Source: a virus. From it: a stretch of 28,509 nucleotides of DNA. The DNA lies in the IMG/VR virus record IMGVR_UViG_3300022602_000318, positions 1 through 28,509 of that record; one strand, given 5' to 3'. The translations under genes were made by a program, and so were the position numbers. Positions 25,228-28,509 of the stretch are shown here, one piece after another; position 1 is the stretch's first letter; each line of letters begins with the position of its first letter. Under the pieces are notes generated by a model. It worked only from the letters and a program-made list of their open reading frames with translations, searched no databases and had not been told where the DNA came from.

Positions 25228-25815
25228 ATGGCAAATATTGCTGATTTTAAAGCCCAGATGATTGGTGGCGGTGCTCGCCCTAATCAATTCTACGTACAAC
25301 TAACATTCCCATCGTTTGTAACTTTGGGTCCAGTTGCTGGTCAAAGAGCACAGTTTCTATGTAAAGCTGCTCAATTACCAGCTTCTACTATTGAGAACAT
25401 CGGTCTACTATATAAAGGTCGTCCAGTAAACTTTGCTGGTGAACGTACATTCCAACCATGGACTGTTACTGTTTATAACGATACTTCTTTTGGTATTCGT
25501 AATGCTCTTGAACAATGGCAATCTGGTATTCAAAATTACGACACTACTGATGGTCGTGTTAATCCAGTTGACTATCAAGTTGACTTGGCTGTTTATCAAT
25601 TAGATCGTTCTGGCGCAATCATTAAAACATATCGTTTCATTGATGCATTCCCAACTAGCATTTCTGCAATTGGTTTGGATTACGAACAACAAAACGCTAT
25701 TGAACAGTTTGATGTAGAGTTCCAATACAACTACTTCACTTCTGACACTGGTGCTCAAGCTGGATTTGGTGCTTCTGTGGCTATTAATACACCACTAGGC
25801 ACTTTCCCAGTTTAA
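25228..25815 (+). CDS. gp19: Tail tube protein gp19
   Basis: An AAGGAG site precedes the start. The protein is 195 residues (T4 gp19 is about 163). MANIADFKAQMIGGGARPNQ followed by FYVQLTFPSF is the typical beginning of the tube subunit. KAAQLPASTIENIGLLYKGR and the REDFT-type middle (FAGERTFQPWTVTVYNDTSF) are conserved too. The protein stacks as hexameric rings to form the inner tube inside the sheath. The C-terminus (FASVAINTPLGTFPV-like) is Ala/Gly-rich. The upstream gap contains a GATAAATA octamer, and the portal gene starts 22 bases after its stop behind GAAGG. The sheath-tube-portal order is as in T4. Confidence 0.93.
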   Translation: MANIADFKAQMIGGGARPNQFYVQLTFPSFVTLGPVAGQRAQFLCKAAQLPASTIENIGLLYKGRPVNFAGERTFQPWTVTVYNDTSFGIRNALEQWQSGIQNYDTTDGRVNPVDYQVDLAVYQLDRSGAIIKTYRFIDAFPTSISAIGLDYEQQNAIEQFDVEFQYNYFTSDTGAQAGFGASVAINTPLGTFPV

Positions 25816-25837
25816 TTTTAACTGAAGGTTTTATATA

Positions 25838-27439
25838 ATGCAGCTATTTGGCTTCGAGATTTTACGTAAAAAACAGAGCGAAGTGGATACGATAGTATCC
25901 CCTTCTCCTTCTGATGGATCGACCGTAATAAACACTGGTGTTAATGCTGGTGGGTATTACGGTATGGTCATGGATCTTGATGGTGTCATCAAGAACGAAA
26001 ACGACTTAATTAGACGTTACCGTGAAGTTTCTCAATATAGTGATTGTGATAATGCCATTGAAGATATTGTTTCTGAAGTAATTGTTTATGATGAAGAAGA
26101 TCAAACAATTTCAATTAATTTAGATGATGTTGAATTATCTGAAAAAATTAAAAAAACTATTCGTGATGAATTTAATCATATTTTAAAATTATTAAAATTC
26201 CAAGAAAAAGGTCATGATATTTTTCGTTCTTGGTATATTGATGGAAGAATTTATTACCATATTCTTTTAGATGAAGCTAATTTAAAAGCTGGTATTCAAG
26301 AATTACGTTATATTGATCCACGTAAGATCCGTAAAATTAAAAACGTAATTAAAGAAAGAACTCCACAGGGAGTTGAAGTTGTTAAACAAGTTGAAGAATT
26401 TTACTTGTATAATGACAAAGGTATTACTGAGCAGACAACTCAAGGTGTAAAACTGTCACTAGATTCAGTCGTCTTTGTTCCATCAGGATACATGGACGCA
26501 AATACTGGAATGATGATGTCTTATTTACATAAGGCAATTAAACCAGTTAATCAGTTAAAGATGTTAGAAGACTCAATGGTCATCTACCGTATTAGTCGTG
26601 CCCCTGAACGTAGAATATTTTATGTTGACGTGGGTAACCTACCTAAAGTAAAAGCCGAACAGTACGTAAACGATATTATGAACAAGTTTCGTAATAAGAT
26701 TGTTTATGATGCTGACACTGGCGAAACACGAAATGATCGTCGCCATCTGTCAATGATGGAAGATTTCTGGATGCCTCGTCGCGAGGGTGGTAAAGGTACT
26801 GAAATTACTACACTTCCAGGTGGTCAAAATCTTGGCCAGATCGAAGATATCGAATACTTCCAAAAGAAATTATACCATGCATTGAATGTGCCGATTGGTC
26901 GCATGCAAGAGCAAGATGGTTTTAGTATCGGTCGTTCTCAAGAAATTAGTCGCGATGAAGTTAAGTTTAATAAATTCATTGTTAGAATTCGCAATAAATT
27001 TGCAACATTATTCACTGAAACTCTTCGTGTTCAGTTAATTGCTAAGAATATTATTCGCCCTGAAGAATGGGATCCAATTGCACAAGACATTCGTTATAAC
27101 TACATAGAAGATAATCACTATGCTGAATTAAAAGATGCTGAAGTTTTAACTCAACGTCTTGCTGTTTTACAACAAATTGAACCATATCTTGGTAAATTTT
27201 ATTCTATGGACTGGGTTCGTAGAAATGTTCTTCAACTTACAGAAGATGAGATTGAAGAAATGCAACAAGAAATGGATTCAGAAGAAGAATATCATATGGA
27301 TAATGCAGAACGCGATGGCGTTGTTGCTGGTGCTGCTCAAGCTGCGCAACAGAATTATCTACAAAAATATGCACCACAATCGGCTGAGGCTCCAGTAGCT
27401 GATGCTCCTTTGCCGATGGGTCAAGGTAAACCACAATAA
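25838..27439 (+). CDS. gp20: Portal vertex protein gp20
   Basis: This 533-residue protein is close to T4 gp20 (about 524). Conserved blocks are NENDLIRRYREVSQYSDCDN, VIYRISRAPERRIFYVDVGN (starting near residue 247) and PRREGGKGTEITTLPGGQNL (starting near 313), followed by YHALNVPIGRM. These are diagnostic of T4-like portals. The protein forms the dodecameric ring through which gp17 pumps DNA and to which the neck attaches. The C-terminal 60 residues are acidic and then Gln/Ala/Pro-rich (VVAGAAQAAQQNYLQKYAPQ), as often seen at portal ends. Its stop overlaps the AAGGAG ribosome site of the next gene, so the two are coupled. Confidence 0.96.
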   Translation: MQLFGFEILRKKQSEVDTIVSPSPSDGSTVINTGVNAGGYYGMVMDLDGVIKNENDLIRRYREVSQYSDCDNAIEDIVSEVIVYDEEDQTISINLDDVELSEKIKKTIRDEFNHILKLLKFQEKGHDIFRSWYIDGRIYYHILLDEANLKAGIQELRYIDPRKIRKIKNVIKERTPQGVEVVKQVEEFYLYNDKGITEQTTQGVKLSLDSVVFVPSGYMDANTGMMMSYLHKAIKPVNQLKMLEDSMVIYRISRAPERRIFYVDVGNLPKVKAEQYVNDIMNKFRNKIVYDADTGETRNDRRHLSMMEDFWMPRREGGKGTEITTLPGGQNLGQIEDIEYFQKKLYHALNVPIGRMQEQDGFSIGRSQEISRDEVKFNKFIVRIRNKFATLFTETLRVQLIAKNIIRPEEWDPIAQDIRYNYIEDNHYAELKDAEVLTQRLAVLQQIEPYLGKFYSMDWVRRNVLQLTEDEIEEMQQEMDSEEEYHMDNAERDGVVAGAAQAAQQNYLQKYAPQSAEAPVADAPLPMGQGKPQ

Positions 27440-27449
27440 GGAGAATATG

Positions 27450-28049
27450 ATGAGTACAACTTTCGATTTAGTACAAGCGATTATCAATAAAGACGCAGTT
27501 GAAACTGAAACTGCTTTTAATGCAGCAATGGCAGAAAGAGTTTCTGCTGGTATTGATGCATTACGCACTAATGTTGCGCAGAATATGTTTACTCAACAAG
27601 CAGTAAGCGAAGAACACAACATTTATGAAGCGACTGACGTAGATGCTACTTCTAAGCATGCTGAACATATTGCTTCAGCAGATACAGATGATGAAGCAAA
27701 AAAACGAATCGCAAAAGTTCCAACTAAACATCTTCAAGCAGCACATCATTGGAATCTTGGATATTCTGGTTCAGAACACAAATATAAAAAACATGTAAAA
27801 TCAGAATTAGAAAATCGTGGGAAACTGTTATCTTCTTCTGAATCGTCAAAGCGTTTTGATGAAGCGTTTGATATTTCCGAAAAGAACTGGATTGCTGGTG
27901 CAATTAAAAAACCAGGAGCAGAAACTGCAGCGGCAAAACGTGCTGGTATGTCTACTCATGAGTACATGGAAAAACATAAACATGATTCTGGCAAAGCAGG
28001 TAAGCGTGCTCGTCTTGGTTTAACTCTTTCTAAATTAAACAAAAAATAA
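27450..28049 (+). CDS. gp67: Prohead core protein gp67-like, with C-terminal extension
   Basis: ATG 27450 is chosen over ATG 27447 because it is 6 bases from AAGGAG (27438). The protein has 199 residues. Residues 1-47 (FDLVQAIINKDAVETETAFN, then AAMAERVSAGIDALRTNVAQNMF) match the T4 gp67 pattern: LIEAI.., an AMA block, and an I.....IA.N.. helix. T4 gp67 is only about 80 residues and acidic. Here a basic extension follows. Its last part reads GAIKKPGAETAAAKRAGMST, EYMEKHKHDSGKAGKRARLG. I recall similar KPGA...AAKRAG...H.H.SGK.GKRARL motifs at the ends of other phage structural proteins, perhaps nucleic-acid binding. The start of the preceding frame (27402) lies inside the portal gene and is unlikely. 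Confidence 0.75.
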   Translation: MSTTFDLVQAIINKDAVETETAFNAAMAERVSAGIDALRTNVAQNMFTQQAVSEEHNIYEATDVDATSKHAEHIASADTDDEAKKRIAKVPTKHLQAAHHWNLGYSGSEHKYKKHVKSELENRGKLLSSSESSKRFDEAFDISEKNWIAGAIKKPGAETAAAKRAGMSTHEYMEKHKHDSGKAGKRARLGLTLSKLNKK

Positions 28050-28050
28050 A

Positions 28051-28509
28051 ATGTACTTTAAAGAGTTTATTACTTCTTTAAAAAATACTTCTGGCTATAA
28101 AGCGTTAGAAGAAGCGAAACAACACAATAAACAAATACAAGAAAAACAAAAACTGGCTGAATCAATCGCTAAAGATACGTACCAAGAAATTTCAGAAAAC
28201 ACAGTTGCCAGTATTATTAAAGAACATCACAATATTAAAGTTACTGACACATTAATAGAATCATATCTAGAACTCGCTTCTTCTAATATTTTTACTGTTG
28301 ATCCAGTTGTTCATAAGATTCGCTCTTTAAATAAGATTGATAGAATTGTTGATAATAAATTGCATTATGTTCTTGCTGATGGTACATTGGTTGCAATAAA
28401 TGAGTCAACGCAAGATAACCTAAATAAGTTATTGGAAAATCAAAAAGATATTATTGAGTATATGAGAGAATCAAAAGAGAATTTCTTTTATGTACTTGAA
28501 CAAATAGAG
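28051..28509 (+). CDS. Prohead-region protein in the gp68 position, 3' end cut by window
   Basis: An open frame from ATG 28051, starting 1 base after the previous stop, runs off the end of the window with 153 codons and no stop. It begins MYFKEFITSLKNTSGYKALE and has a helical, Lys/Gln/Glu-rich stretch to about residue 45. A compact segment follows, SNIFTVDPVVHKIRSLNKID, then VLADGTLVAINESTQDNLNK. The end is helical again. There is no good ribosome site, so translational coupling to the gp67-like gene is likely. In T4 the order is 20-67-68-21, so by position this is gp68 or another prohead core gene; the sequence itself does not settle it. It does not look like the gp21 protease. Confidence 0.6.
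   Translation, partial: MYFKEFITSLKNTSGYKALEEAKQHNKQIQEKQKLAESIAKDTYQEISENTVASIIKEHHNIKVTDTLIESYLELASSNIFTVDPVVHKIRSLNKIDRIVDNKLHYVLADGTLVAINESTQDNLNKLLENQKDIIEYMRESKENFFYVLEQIE

Overview
The window is part of the late (virion) region of a T4-like contractile-tailed phage, a myovirus with an AT-rich genome. Every gene lies on the + strand. The right half has the classic T4 order of head-to-tail genes: neck gp13 (18585), neck gp14 (19717), tail completion gp15 (20616), large terminase gp17 (21363), tail sheath gp18 (23019), tail tube gp19 (25228), portal gp20 (25838), a gp67-like prohead core protein (27450) and a partial gene in the gp68 position (28051 to the window end). Recognition rests on conserved motifs and on this order. 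The sequence style resembles marine and freshwater T4-like phages more than enteric ones: short spacers, NATAAATA-type late promoters, many Gly/Thr/Ser-rich repeat adhesins, and core proteins carrying inserted beta modules. The host is not identified. A Gram-negative aquatic bacterium is an inference, partly from the TRAP-type binding protein.

The left half holds structural and adhesin genes. There is a 5'-truncated large virion protein (3-3158), a small coiled-coil protein (3151), a tail-fibre-like protein with a His/Cys-rich tip (3393) and an unknown 320-residue protein (4626). After the accessory block come a small beta protein (9433), a 75-residue protein (9802), a 975-residue repeat fibre (10044), a 221-residue fibre-like protein (13030), a 966-residue multi-module virion protein (13705) and a 648-residue adhesin (16628).

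Between the two structural blocks is an accessory cassette (about 4626-9372) unlike standard T4 virion genes. It contains a radical SAM/SPASM enzyme with three predicted Fe-S sites (5609), a 92-residue orphan (7002) and a TRAP-transporter (DctP-type) substrate-binding protein with no signal peptide (7277). The 92-residue gene starts 1 nt after the radical SAM gene, and the TRAP gene overlaps it by 4 nt (ATGA). A strong UUCG hairpin terminator follows, then an asparagine-synthetase-like PP-loop ATPase without a glutaminase domain (8281). A post-translational maturation enzyme, an ATP-dependent amide-forming-type enzyme and a secretion-less solute-binding protein beside tail-fibre genes are the best candidate for an undescribed system. 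One reading is a phage-encoded modification pathway for a virion or adhesin protein, or a virion-displayed ligand-binding fold. This is inference only.

Late-promoter-like octamers (NATAAATA) lie before the radical SAM gene, within the 92-residue gene, directly on top of the 8243 terminator, and before the genes at 9433, 16628 and 25228. No tRNA, CRISPR, insertion sequence or integrase was seen. No gene-free stretch exceeds 100 bases.
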